A stretch of DNA of 64,000 bases. Origin: Begonia masoniana. Lineage: Eukaryota; Streptophyta; Magnoliopsida; Cucurbitales; Begoniaceae. Of the stretch, positions 1 to 10,091 are shown in pieces; the stretch's first letter is position 1, and every line of letters starts with the position of its first letter. The notes beneath the pieces are model-generated. The model saw only the letters and a program-made list of their open reading frames with translations. It did no database searches and was not told where the DNA came from. The translations under genes were made by a program, and so were the position numbers. Location: assembly GCA_022432975.1 (NCBI GenBank), contig CM039502.1:13795143-13859142 (forward strand), written 5' to 3'.

Positions 1-517
1 ATTTAGTCAATTAAGTTAGCTAATTTTTTTCTTAGACGATTAACTAAGACTAAACAATTAATGTAAACGTTTAGATTTAGACAATGATAGACAGAAAGGG
101 TCTGATTTGTTAAACTGCAACTCCACCACTAGAACACCAGTTTCTAATAAGTGAGCAAGATTCAAAACATGCATTGCACAGAGTCAACAAAGAATCAAAC
201 CAGTAATTCAAATGAAAAAGGTACGAACTGTTTTATTTCTGTAAAATCTTTGAGAGAGAAGTGCAAAAGCAATCAATTTGAGAAACACGATTATCCGAGC
301 AACCCAATTTGATATCGACAAAATAAGAAACACCCTAGTAGAGAAAATAGAATCCTCAGAAAGGGCTTTAACGAAATTAACAGATAGAGAAAGAGAGAGT
401 ACCAGAAAGAGGTCGAGGAAGACGTGATCGAAGAAGTGGGGAGAGATCGGAGATATGGGGGAGGCTGACGACAGCCGAGTGAACAATGGCGAGGGTGAGA
501 AGAGATGGTGTCAGAAA

Positions 518-526
518 CTATAAATA
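518..526 (-). promoter_or_regulatory. Possible TATA box of a minus-strand gene running off the left edge
   Basis: Read on the minus strand this is a TATTTATAG motif. It is followed by a pyrimidine-rich stretch (about 515-410) that resembles a plant 5' UTR with a possible GTAC splice donor near 408. No ATG-started coding region follows, and nothing in 1-500 resembles a known protein. The idea of a first non-coding exon is inference only. Confidence 0.2.
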
Positions 527-787
527 CAATTTTCTCTTTAGAACGGCGTAGAGGTGTTACAAACTAACTTGATACGATCTGTTTTAGAAATTAAAATTAA
601 AGAATTCAGATGAATGCGTAATAAAATCGAAATACCTCCCATCATTGATTTCTGAAAAACAAGAATGGCTGCTTTCCCTATGATTTAGTCGTTTTTACTC
701 CTAACAATCTCCAATTTTATTGCGTTGTTATGCACGAGATGTTTAGGTTACGAGACCTTTACAATAAATTTCTTCACTGTCATATGT

Positions 788-930
788 GTTTTTATCTTCT
801 TTCATCAAGAAGATACATAGAGAAGTGACGGAGTGGGAGGGGCATTTTCTTTGACAGAAATTGTCCAAAAAATCAGACCTTTTTATGTGGTAAACCAAAC
901 CTACGTAAAAAACCAGACCACAACCAACAT
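788..930. repeat. Dispersed direct repeat, copy 1 (about 145 bp)
   Basis: This block matches 3748-3899 in the same orientation. Shared stretches include GGGAGGGGCA, TTCTTTGACAGA and CTTTTTATGTGGTAAACCAA. The two copies bracket the Copia relic at 1195-2700. They lack obvious TG...CA ends, so they cannot be called LTRs with certainty. The interval 931-1190 between this repeat and the Copia relic holds nothing recognisable. Confidence 0.6.
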
Positions 931-1194
931 TTTCCGCTTCGTTTGCGTTTCACATTATTCATTGTAGTAAAAAACGTAATACATGAATTATAGCGATAAA
1001 TCCACTTAATATAATCGAAAATTATCTTCCATGTATCAAAATACATTATGTTCATTCTTTATTGCTCATAAACTTAATAAGTAAACTTTAAGTTTATTTC
1101 AGGTTCAATACTTAAGTATATTTTTCAAAACAAATGTGCACATAATAAATATCCTATGAAGAGTTACATCAATATTCGTTCTTACAACGAAAAA

Positions 1195-1383
1195 TTAACC
1201 AGGGGAATCAAATTTCATTATTTCTACATGATTCTTAAATTTCAAAATTGGCATGTCTTTTGTCAAAGAATCGATTATCATCCATTTAGTGTTAATATGT
1301 TTAATGATCACTGAAGCATCCTCAACATGTTCTTTTATGGCTAAATACTTAGTGTCGATGTAAAGTACTGAGTACTTTATCAT
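1195..1383 (-). pseudogene. Copia RNase H C-terminal fragment
   Basis: The minus-strand translation carries the C-terminal signature of Ty1/Copia polyproteins: KYLAIKEHVED, then IKHINTKWMIIDSLTKDMP, then FKNHVEIM. This matches the usual order of 'RE-H-V' followed by 'HI.T..MIAD.LTK.LP'. Only about 60 residues remain. Reverse transcriptase and integrase, which should lie upstream on the minus strand (higher coordinates), are missing: the next recognisable coding DNA is gag/protease at 1790. Orientation agrees with that gag fragment, so both are probably parts of one internally deleted element. Confidence 0.75.
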
Positions 1384-1789
1384 CTACTAATCTCCTAATT
1401 CTCTAAATAGAGATATATATCAATCTTTGGTGCCTCAACATAGAGGGTTTTTCATTTATAATACATTTTTTCATACAAGTTTGAACATGCATAGTATTAT
1501 GAGTGATATTATTTTGTAAATCAAAAGAGAAAGATCATCAAACATTGTAGTATTTTCAATAAGATCAAATTCATAAAATAAAATGAAATTTGTATATGAA
1601 AAGTTAAAGACAAAACCCAAAGGTACAAGTCTTAAAAATGAAATTAAATTCTTAGAAAAAACCAGAAACGTACAAAGTCTTTTCTAAAACCAAAATAAAA
1701 CACTTCTAAAAACTAAACAACATGTTCCAACAACTTCCATATATGAACACATCTTGGTTTAAGAATAAATACATTGTTTACTCACCACT
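1384..1789. other. Degenerate interior of the Copia relic
   Basis: This AT-rich stretch lies between the protease and RNase H remnants. No integrase or reverse transcriptase motifs are readable in any frame. I infer that the middle of the element was deleted. Confidence 0.4.
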
Positions 1790-2700
1790 GGTTTCTAAAG
1801 GTTTCGCATACTCTGCAAGTTATTCGAAATGTGGATTGTAGAATCAGAATCAATCCACCATGTGTTATAAATAACATCAACCATATTAGATTTATAACAA
1901 ACAAATGAGTTTGATATTCCTTTCTTCTCAAGCCATAACTTAAATTTGGCGCAATCTTTCTTAATGCGTCTCTTCTTATCGCAGAAGAAACACGTTGGTT
2001 CTTTCTTGATTTCACCAGCTTTGATTGATTTTTTACATTTCTCTTTATTTTTCCTTTTGACTTGATTCTTCTTCTTTCCATCAACCATCATGAATGTGCT
2101 ATCACCCATCTCTATTGTCAGCATTCCTTCATCTTAAACACACATTACCAAAAATTAATTAGTCGACCATTTATCGTTCTCTGTGTTATAAGAAATCTTA
2201 AAAGAACCATATGATTGTAGAAGAGTGTTTAGAATATAATGCACAAGGAAAGAATTAAACATATTAGCCTCAAATATTTTAAGTTGAGCTGTAATGTCTT
2301 TCATCAGCATGATGTGCTCATGCACACCGGTCACTAAGTGAGTTTTAAGGATGAAAATTTCACAAAGAAGGTCCTTAAAAGTGCTTTATATGAAGTCTCA
2401 TATTGCTCATCAATAATTTTTAGTAATGTCACGACATCATTATGTCGATCGACAGAACCACCAATATCAATAGTGATCTTGGTCTTTATGAACATCAACA
2501 ACGAAGGTGATTTGAACGTTCTCATCATTCATAAAGAACAAGCTCATCAGGAGTACTAGTTGGTGTAATAATTGATTTGTCTTTATGTATAGCATAATTG
2601 ATATTCATACACCCTAAAGTAAAGAAGAATTATCTCCTTCCACACTTTGTAATTATCAGCCCTTAATTCAAGAATATCGCACTTAATATCAAAGTAACTC
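1790..2700 (-). pseudogene. Copia gag and start of protease, decayed
   Basis: On the minus strand, from about 2700 downwards, there are gag pieces: DNYKVWKE near the N-terminus, then MFIKTKITIDIGGSVDRHND and LLKIIDEQYETS, as in the Copia gag (UBN2-type) family. At about 1960 there is a nucleocapsid knuckle CFFC-x4-R-x4-C whose histidine has become arginine. Just beyond it, WWIDSDST replaces the protease motif WWIDSGAT, so the active-site glycine is lost. Frames shift repeatedly (pieces at 2334-2528, 1795-2124 and 1782-2084). This is an old inactive copy. Confidence 0.75.
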
Positions 2701-3747
2701 AAAGAATTTATAGCTGCAAAATTAAATTACATATACTTAAATTGAGACTTAAAACATAAATCATGTTTTACCTATATAAATTATGGTAAAAAATATGAAT
2801 ATAGTGACATAAAACTTACATGTGAGATAAATTTTACTTTAATGAGATTCATAAATCTTTATGACGAAATTATTGAGTTATTTTCCATTTCATAATAGTT
2901 GTGGGTAAATTAAGAAATATGATTTATTATAATCAATTATATAATTATAATATAAATTCATGGGGATAAAATCTATTATATTTATACAATTTATCACAAT
3001 AAATCTCATAATGTGATTATAAATACTTACTATATAAGTTTACATAATCAAAATGTTGTGGCTACTCTTTAATTAAATAAAATTATATAAATCACTCGAT
3101 ATTTAAATTGTTCGCGTCACATAAAATTTAATTTCAATGTCCATATTTATATTATTTTGCAAACATAATAAAACCAAAATATGATTGCAAACTAAAATAA
3201 GTAATTTTAAACTAAATGAACACCAAATTAATGTCCAAACAAACAATTTCATTTTTTGTACACATACATATTGAACTATGCATTCAAAATAAATTATGAA
3301 TTGTACAATTAAATTAATATGCTTAATACAAAGACAAAGTCGCTTCAGCCGAATGGCTTAGGCGCAACATGGTTCAATTCAACGGATTTAGTTTTATAAA
3401 CAATTAAATGTATTGAATTAATAATAGTAAAATCCAAATAATTATCATAGAAGAATTTTGTCCGAGTGGCAACCCACTCGTAATTGTCGGTGAAAGTCGC
3501 CAGTTCGTTAGAAACTACACATCACACACATCAAGTTCAACCTCCACTCGGGTCATTTTGACCCCGAACAAATACCCAATAGATATCTGATGATTTCTCT
3601 CTATTTTTGACACTGAATTCGACGATTTTTGATGCAGAATACGTACAATAAAATTTTTGAATGATTCGCAACCCTAATGTGTTTCTAAAATGACTAAACA
3701 TAGGATTGAAAATCTTGGTATAGAAGACTAAGTTTCTCCCTGTTATT
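2701..3747. other. AT-rich DNA without a recognisable gene
   Basis: Very AT-rich sequence. No ORF resembles a known protein. Around 3340-3395 there is a short tRNA-like string (see rejected items). The upstream leader and LTR of the Copia relic may lie here but cannot be delimited. Confidence 0.4.
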
Positions 3748-3899
3748 GTGTTTTTTTGTCTTCTTCCATCAAAAAGATGTATTGAAAAGTGAATGGGCAG
3801 GAGTGGGAGGGGCAGTTTCTTTGACAGATAGTCCAAAAAACTAGACCTTTTTATGTGGTAAACCAAACCCACCTAAAAAAACAAGACCACAACGAACAA
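3748..3899. repeat. Dispersed direct repeat, copy 2
   Basis: Second copy of the block at 788-930, same strand, roughly 85-90 percent alike by eye. A reading frame crossing it on the minus strand (3537-3872) has no family resemblance and is treated as chance. The 155 bases to the next element hold nothing recognisable. Confidence 0.6.
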
Positions 3900-4056
3900 G
3901 AGGGGTACTGAGAGAGAATTGGTCCATCCCTGCAATTACAGTCTGCATGATGCCATCATATTTTCTCCGTCCTTGATAAGTAGCCGACATTTTGAGGATT
4001 TCTCCATTCATTCGTCCATACGTGACGAAACCTTAACTGCGTGTTCATCTTTCAAA

Positions 4057-4309
4057 TGTTAGGATTAGACGCCCTAATCCACCTGTAACGAATGATCAGA
4101 AAACACCGAAAAAGAAAAACGAGAAAATAATGGACACCGAATTTTACGTGAAAACCCTAGAAAGGAAAAAATCGCAGGCAGAGGAGAGAATCACTAATAT
4201 CAAATTCGGTACAATGAGTTTTGCGACGCAAATATCAATATATAGAGAAAACGTAAAACCCCGGGCCCGACCCGGCCTACTAGAATTCGGGTCACACCAA
4301 ATTCTAACA
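4057..4309 (-). repeat. 3' LTR of the Copia element
   Basis: 253 bp with TG...CA ends, aligned throughout with 7237-7502. It lacks a short AT-rich segment present in the other LTR (about 7440-7457). The polypurine tract abuts its inner edge at 4310. Confidence 0.92.
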
Positions 4310-4320
4310 AACTCCACCTT
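4310..4320 (-). other. Polypurine tract of the Copia element
   Basis: On the minus strand this reads AAGGTGGAGTT, immediately upstream of the TG of the LTR. This is the expected position of the plus-strand primer. Confidence 0.8.
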
Positions 4321-4687
4321 GACACGAATTCCACGTGAGAGATCCAACGGGCTACTCGACCCAACCCAAAGTGAATCCAGAACACTGAACTCTGATAATC
4401 TCCACCTTCAACGAAATTCCGGTGTAAGGAAACAAATCTGTAAAACTCCATTAAAAAAAAGCTCCTCTACCACAAAGGCCCCAGATGGTCCAACTTAGCA
4501 TCTGATACCATTCAAGTTTAAGCCCCGCTTAAACTTGAGAGACTTACTTGAGAAGAAATCGCATCTCCTCCTCCATGGTATCACTGAACTATCAGGGTTG
4601 TTGCAATGAACTGCATCTGAACATGTTGAAGACTCCACACAGGAATCGTTACCCTCAAACACATTCAATGCATAACCCATAGTTTCA

Positions 4688-5278
4688 TCATATCGTCCCA
4701 GGAGTATTAACCTTCCTCATTGTTCTGCCTTTGACGATACCATTTTGACGTGAAACTGAAACTGATGACTGAACATCTGTAATAGGCTGACTCACCGGCT
4801 CTGATGTACCCTTAGATCCCAATCTGAACTTCACTTGAGAACCTGACTTCTTCCGAGTCTTCTTAACCTTTCTCTTAGAAAGTGAATTCACAAAATTTGC
4901 AGCCTTATTACCCATCACATTGATTGTGGAATCCGCAATCTTCGCGTGCATTACATATAATGAGGAGCATTTTTCTCCTCTCGCCACGATCAATGAACCT
5001 TTAGTAAGCTTCCATTTTTCATCACGAAAGGTGTTGCCAAACCATTCGTCGTCGAGCTTGTTAGTCGAGACCAAATTCTTGCGGATGTCGGGGATGTGTT
5101 TCACACCTCTCAAAACCAAGGTGTTGCCGATATTGGTCTCCAAATGCACATCTCCCATACCAATGGCTTTTGCAACGCCACCATTTCCCATTCTCACACT
5201 TCCAAAGTCACCCGAAGTGTAGGAAGTAAAGAAATCTCTCCGCGAAGTGGCATGTATTGAAGTGCCACTATCAATCAC
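4688..5278 (-). pseudogene. Copia aspartic protease with truncated downstream domain
   Basis: The open frame begins MIDSGTSIHAT, the D-S-G active site of Copia retropepsins. It continues through RDFFTSY, VRMGNG, GMGDVHL, LVLRGVKHIPDIRKNL and STNKLDD, the normal protease body, to about residue 120. Instead of the integrase HHCC and catalytic core, the chain then jumps to a basic KRKVKKTRKKSGSQVK region and ends. The stop codon at 5279 separates it from gag, in keeping with decay. Residues 465-540 bp further left (4495-4680) show no recognisable domain. Confidence 0.85.
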
Positions 5279-6161
5279 TCAACTCGTATCTTGGCAATCA
5301 GAATTTACAACATCCTCGTTGTACACACTAAAGAACTCCTCGGTGGCTGTGTCTGCCTCCTCATCTGTGTCACCCTCTTCGAACATCTTTTCCTTTCCTT
5401 TGGCATTTAGATTCTCCCGAAGAAACTTGTGACAAAATCTTTCATGTGTCCTTTCTTGCCACAATGATAACACTCAAAGTTGGAGTGTTTTTCAGACTTC
5501 CTCTGACTTCGATTTCTATTGCCCAAACCTTTACTTTGACTTCTGCCCCTATTTTCAACATTCAGAGCTGAACCTGTCGATGTTTCACCAGAATCAATCT
5601 TTCGAACCTCCTCGGTAAGAATACGATCCCTCGCATAGGTGAATATAAGTATAGCACTTCCAACTGAGTTACTAACTGCTGCCCTCATAGGCTCCCAACT
5701 ATTTGGTAGAGACACCAACAAAATTAGGGCACAAACCTCATCCTCAAAATCAATTTTCACAGATAGAAATTGATTGACAATCGTATTGAATTCATTCAGA
5801 TGTGCTGCGACAAAAGTACTAGCAATCATCTTCAGATTAAAGAGCTTCTTCATAAGAAATACCTTATTATTCGCAGATGGTTTCTCGTACATATCAGATA
5901 GAGCCTTCATCAGACTCGCGGTGGTCTTCTCCTTCACCACGTTGTGAGCAACGCTTTTGGCTAGCGTCAATCGAACGACTCCTAAAACTTGCCTATCAAG
6001 GAGATTCCATTCACCGTCTTCTATCTTCTCTGGTTTTGCACTCAAAGGAAGATGAAGTCTTTTACCAGTACAAGTAATCCTCGATTTGCATTTTCCTAGA
6101 ATGCAAAATTTGTCCCATCGAATTTTTCAATAATGTGTCATGTGCTATCCTCACTTGCCAT
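5279..6161 (-). pseudogene. Copia gag (UBN2-type) with zinc knuckle, frameshifted
   Basis: A likely original ATG lies at 6161 (minus), followed by MASEDST and, after a stop, IEKFDGTNFAF: the usual Copia gag opening with two nonsense codons. A clear frame from 6045 gives LMKALSDMYEKPSANNKVF, FLMKKLFNLKM, LNEFNTIVNQF and ILLVSLPNSWEPMRAAV, typical of plant Copia gag. The nucleocapsid knuckle begins CYHCGKKGHMK but the frame shifts before its last cysteine; ERFCHKFLREN continues in another frame (5279-5473). At least three lesions make it non-functional. Confidence 0.88.
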
Positions 6162-7222
6162 CGTTATCAAAAACAATGCCCAAAAACTGATATTTCCAGA
6201 TCAATTATTCAACCCCAATAATCAATCTCTACAATATCAATAAATCGGCCAAATAAATTATCCGAGCCTGAAAATATCTGAATCAATAACCTTGCCTAAA
6301 TATTTTCCAAAAATTGCTGCCTTTTAAAATCAGAATAAATCCTGTAAAATATCCTGAACCAACAAAAATCGCCTAATAAACAGATAATTTCCCGATTAAT
6401 TATTCAACTTAATAATCAATCTCCACAAAACCTGTAGATCCACCTAACAAATTAACTTTGGAAATTTCAACTCAAAATTTCAAAAATTAATAACCACTTT
6501 CTTCTCGAACGCTGTTTCTCCAACCCAAATTTCAATCAAAACAAATTTGATTCAGTCAATCACTGAAAAATCCACTGCTTCGCGAAATTCTTAACTGGGA
6601 TTCCAAAATCTCCTTCTTCCTTTGCTGGTGAAGACGACGAACAAAGAAAATTTTCTTCTCTGTTCTGTAGTTTCGACGACGGTCGGCGGACAGTTCTTCA
6701 CAGTCAGAGACGGCGCGTGGTGATGGCAGAACAACTGGCGCTTCGCGTGGGCTGCGGCTCAGGTAGAACAGAAGAGAAATTCTCTGTTCGCGCGGGTCGA
6801 TTTTGGTGCACGCGGTGATGGCAGAACGGCGGCGTCGGTGGTCGGTGTTCTCCGCACAGTGATGGCAGCGGCAGTGGGGCTGTTCTTCTCCTCTGTCTCT
6901 TCGCTGTTCTGTTCTGGGGAAGAAGAAGCTACAGTGCTTCTTTGTTCTACCAGAAAATCAATTTGCTTGTCCCTTTTTTTTTCCTCCTTTCTCCTTTTCT
7001 GTTCTTCACATCAAACAGAAAAACCACCGAAATGAAATTAACCTTTCTCCTTTATGTTCTTCACATCAAACAGAAAAAACCACAAAAAAGAAATTAAATT
7101 TCTTTTATATTTTCTTTTTCAACAAGAATTGCAAATTACTCTCACTGAAATTGCAAACCTGAAATTAATCGATACCTTTCGAAGAATCAAACCCTGATTT
7201 TCGAAAACCACTTCAACCTGAA
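6162..7222 (-). other. Long untranslated leader of the Copia element
   Basis: About 1 kb separates the primer binding site from gag. It contains a GC-richer stretch (6650-6900) and poly-pyrimidine tracts (6970-7110). No coding similarity was found. A plus-strand frame at 6838-7035 looks like chance. Confidence 0.5.
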
Positions 7223-7234
7223 GCTCTGATACTA
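7223..7234 (-). other. Primer binding site (tRNA-iMet type)
   Basis: The minus strand reads TAGTATCAGAGC, one mismatch from the canonical TGGTATCAGAGC complementary to initiator tRNA-Met. It lies 2 bases inside the 5' LTR. Confidence 0.85.
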
Positions 7235-7236
7235 GT

Positions 7237-7502
7237 TGTTAGGATTAGATGCTCTAATCCACCTGTAACGAAGGATCAAAAATACCGAAAAAGAAAAATG
7301 AGAAAATAATGGACACTGAATTTACGTGGAAACCTTAGAAAGGAAAAAAACCACGGGCAGAGAAGAGAATCACTAATATCAAATTCGGTACAATGAGTTT
7401 TTCGACTCAAGCATCAATATATAGAGAAAACGTAAAACCTTAATATTGATATACAGGTCCCGACCCGGTCCACTAGAATTCGGGTCACACCAAATTCTAA
7501 CA
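7237..7502 (-). repeat. 5' LTR of the Copia element
   Basis: 266 bp with TG...CA ends, the partner of 4057-4309, followed directly by the TCAAA target duplication. Confidence 0.92.
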
Positions 7503-7507
7503 TCAAA

Positions 7508-8164
7508 CTCAACGAAGTTTCCTCTAAATACTAGATGCGTTACGATAACAAGTTAACTCTAAAATACGAATGCTAGATTTTATTATTAGTATTGTCTATC
7601 TAAAATATAAATACAAAGTGAAATAATGATCACAAACTTTGGAACTATAACTAGAAGCTCTCACTGATGCTCTATTATGTTTTTTTTTTTTTTTTGAGAT
7701 AACAAAATTTAAACTTTAATTCTTAAAAAATTAGATTCCTACGTTAAAATATTTGATAAAATAAATAAGTGACATGCATGTGAGGGTTATTTTTTATTTT
7801 TTTTGCTCCTAAATGTCTGAGTGTCACACTTTAAGTGGCTTTAGTTTCATCATTTCTAGTGCCAACAATAACTGAACGTTATAGTTTAAATTGCATTTTA
7901 CCCTAATTATATCTTTCTTCACTTCGACATAATTTGAAATTAAATTAAAAATCACCAGAGACTTTAGAAATCGAGCTAAATCACCTAATTAAATAGAAAA
8001 CATGGCATACGTGTTCTGGATTTAACTGATAAATTGATGACAAAGTCCACATTGGTGATTGTTGAAATGTGAATGTTCAATTTGTTAAAAGAAATAGTTT
8101 AAAATCTAATATGTAAATGACCTCAAACATTAAGATATAAATCACACTTTGCCGAAATTATTAT
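7508..8164. other. AT-rich intergenic DNA
   Basis: No gene, repeat or coding fragment recognised. A T-homopolymer of about 16 bases lies near 7680. Confidence 0.5.
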
Positions 8165-8700
8165 TATTATAAGCGTAAAACACAAACTAAATCATGAACT
8201 TTGAACGTTCGTTAAGCTTAAATCATGAATTTCTTTTAAGAAAAATATAAATAATTATACGCTACTCGGTTTTGCTCCAATCAGAATCAAATTGAACAAA
8301 TATGATAATAGTTATATTTTTTGGGTAAATATCAAAATAGACTCTGATACCCTACTCAAACTATGAAGTGTTAATTGTGCAAATTAAAAGTTTAAGCTGT
8401 CAATTCAAAATATCCACTTAATTCAGGGTCTATTTTGATATTTATTCTTTTTAATATTAATTTAAAAATTACAGAAAACCAAACCAAATTGAACCAAATG
8501 TAGCCTAAACTGACCCAAAATCGAGTCTAAACTAAAAAAAAATATTGAGATTCATTTTGTCCAATTTTTTTTTAAGGTTTAGGTTAAATGAACCCTAAAA
8601 TTCAAGATTCATTTTACTCAAAAAAAAGTTAAGAGTTTAAGGTGAACGAAGTTGCAAAGTTCAGGATTTTGTTTTTATTTTTCGTAGTTTAATAAGCAAA
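8165..8700. repeat. Degenerate foldback (inverted-repeat) element
   Basis: The left arm near 8170-8240 (AAATCATGAACTTTGAACGTTCG...) is complementary, with many mismatches, to the right arm near 8580-8700. A smaller inverted-repeat element sits between the arms (8323-8447). The style is the same as the foldback at 8732/38369. No target duplication found. Confidence 0.5.
8323..8447. mobile_element. Small MITE-like inverted repeat (about 125 bp)
   Basis: The ends GGGTAAATATCAAAATAGAC and GTCTATTTTGATATTTATTC are near-perfect inverted repeats of about 20 bp. T-rich DNA flanks both sides, so a target duplication cannot be judged. It has no coding capacity. Confidence 0.6.
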
Positions 8701-8731
8701 TCAAAACATTTTTTCTCTTTAATCTCGAAAT

Positions 8732-8880
8732 GGTAAAGTATAAATTAAACCCTAAACTTTGAGAATTTGTTCAACTTAATTTTTTTTTTAAACAAAATAA
8801 AACTCAAATTTTGGAATTTGTTCAACTTAAACTTTAAATTGTCTTGAACAAAATAAATTTTGAACTTTGCAATATGATAA
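8732..8880. repeat. Left arm of an older foldback element split by the MULE
   Basis: This arm reads ...AAACCCTAAACTTTGAGAATTTGTTCAAC...CTCAAATTTTGGAATTTGTTCAAC... and is complementary to 38200-38369. Without the MULE the element would be about 545 bp. No flanking duplication seen. Confidence 0.6.
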
Positions 8881-9065
8881 CCTGATTTTTTTTTAGTTGC
8901 TTGGTTTAGTTTTTTTTTTTAGATTTTTTTTCTCTTCAGACTTAATTTGAGTGGATTGAGACACGATTTTAGGTTGATTTTAGTCAGTTTCGACTCGATT
9001 TGGGGTAGTTTTGGTTAGTTTAATTCCGTTTTTGTTATTTCCAAAAATAAGAAACATAATAAATA

Positions 9066-9560
9066 GGGTTAAAACCAATAAGAACTTCAAAGTATGAGTT
9101 TAATTTGAAACACCTCCTACACTAAAAATCATAACAACTAAAACCTTAAACTATAAAAAATGTAACAGATCAAACCTTGGCGGGTGGCCGATCACCTCCA
9201 TTCTGAATTTGCGCCTAGAACGAGGGGCCGATCACCCTTCCCGTTCTGTCCAGTGCTTACATGGCACTGTACGTATTAGGTCATGGAGTCAATGTGGGAG
9301 GCGGGGACCCCATGTCAAACATGCACCGCACGTGATTGGAGAATGAGAGGTCCCTGCCCCTCAACATCCCTCCGTTCTTGCCTCCTCATTTTAGAGGTAT
9401 TCAGGAACGATAGGTCACCGCCCCGAAACGGAGGGTCACGTCCCTGAAACCACCCACTGTTCTCAAAATTAGGGCTAGAGAATGGGTCCGATGGGAGGCA
9501 GTGACCGCTGTTCTTAAAATTATGTTTGAAAATGGGGGGTCATTGCCCCAGAACGGCTAG
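9066..9560. repeat. Left terminal inverted repeat of the MULE
   Basis: A GC-rich (subterminal) long inverted repeat, matching 37560-38149 reversed and the intronic copy at 40329-42422. It holds repeated motifs of the type CCGATCACC...GTTCT and MGGGGTCACCGCCCCGAAACG. Confidence 0.85.
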
Positions 9561-9845
9561 TGAGTGAGACAAGATGAAGTAGAGATTAGAGTTCTTCGTA
9601 GGCAGAGTCTAGGAGCTCACCATCATACAGAGAGAGCTAGCTCATTCCCACAGAGAGCTGAGGAAAACTCTTATGGATTGGGTGGAGCGAGAAGACGAGG
9701 ATGTTCTACCGTAGTTTAGTTTATGTTTTATATTTTATTTTATGTACTTTAATTTATGTTTATACTTTATTTTATGCTATAAGTAGTATGATTGTACTTT
9801 AGTTTAAAATTTTCATTTAGTGTATATTATAGCACATCAAAAACA
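9561..9845. other. Remaining left interior of the MULE
   Basis: Short stretch between the inverted repeat and the Gypsy-3 LTR, the 3' side of the transposase gene. No protein similarity seen. Confidence 0.4.
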
Positions 9846-9948
9846 TGTGCAACAACAATTTTTGACAAAGGAAGGAAATCCTTCCTTCCAGCCTGAACAT
9901 TTTGACAAAAACAGTAGACAATTTTGACAAAAAAACCAAACCCTCCCC

Positions 9949-9956
9949 TATAAATA
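9949..9956 (+). promoter_or_regulatory. TATA box in the Gypsy-3 LTR
   Basis: TATAAATA preceded by a C-rich CCCTCCCC stretch, about 100 bp into the LTR. It plausibly set the start of the Gypsy-3 transcript. Gypsy-1 landed about 135 bp downstream. Confidence 0.5.
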
Positions 9957-10091
9957 CAGAAGCTCGGGAAGGGGGAGACTCACAAAAAAAATCAGAGCTC
10001 ACCTCGCTGGAAATCGCCATTCCGAACCTCGGCCGAACTCTTCTCCAGCGAAACCCTCCCCGGCCCAACCTCGCTCGGCGCTCACCTAGCC

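Larger units (their letters stand above)
4057..7502 (-). mobile_element. Non-autonomous Copia-type LTR retrotransposon, complete ends
   Basis: The element is 3446 bp, bounded by direct LTRs that start TGTTAGGATTAGA and end AATTCTAACA. It is flanked by the 5-bp duplication TCAAA (4052-4056 and 7503-7507). The minus-strand primer binding site, polypurine tract and gag-protease order show it reads right to left. Coding content stops after protease: integrase, reverse transcriptase and RNase H are absent, so it would need proteins supplied from elsewhere. By eye the two LTRs differ at roughly 20 positions in about 250, so it is not a recent insertion. Confidence 0.93.

Noticed and set aside
208..486. 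92-residue minus-strand frame near the left edge
   Set aside because: It has no ATG (starts at TTG), no family resemblance, and overlaps what looks like a 5' UTR.
3335..3400. tRNA-like A box and B box strings (TGGCTTAGGCG, GGTTCAATTC)
   Set aside because: They are only about a dozen bases apart and no cloverleaf stems can be drawn.
4130..4498. 122-residue plus-strand frame over the Copia 3' LTR
   Set aside because: It crosses the LTR end and polypurine tract on the strand opposite to the element.
9595..9720. Possible small gene between the MULE repeat and Gypsy-3
   Set aside because: No open frame of useful length and no splice signals that join it to anything recognisable.
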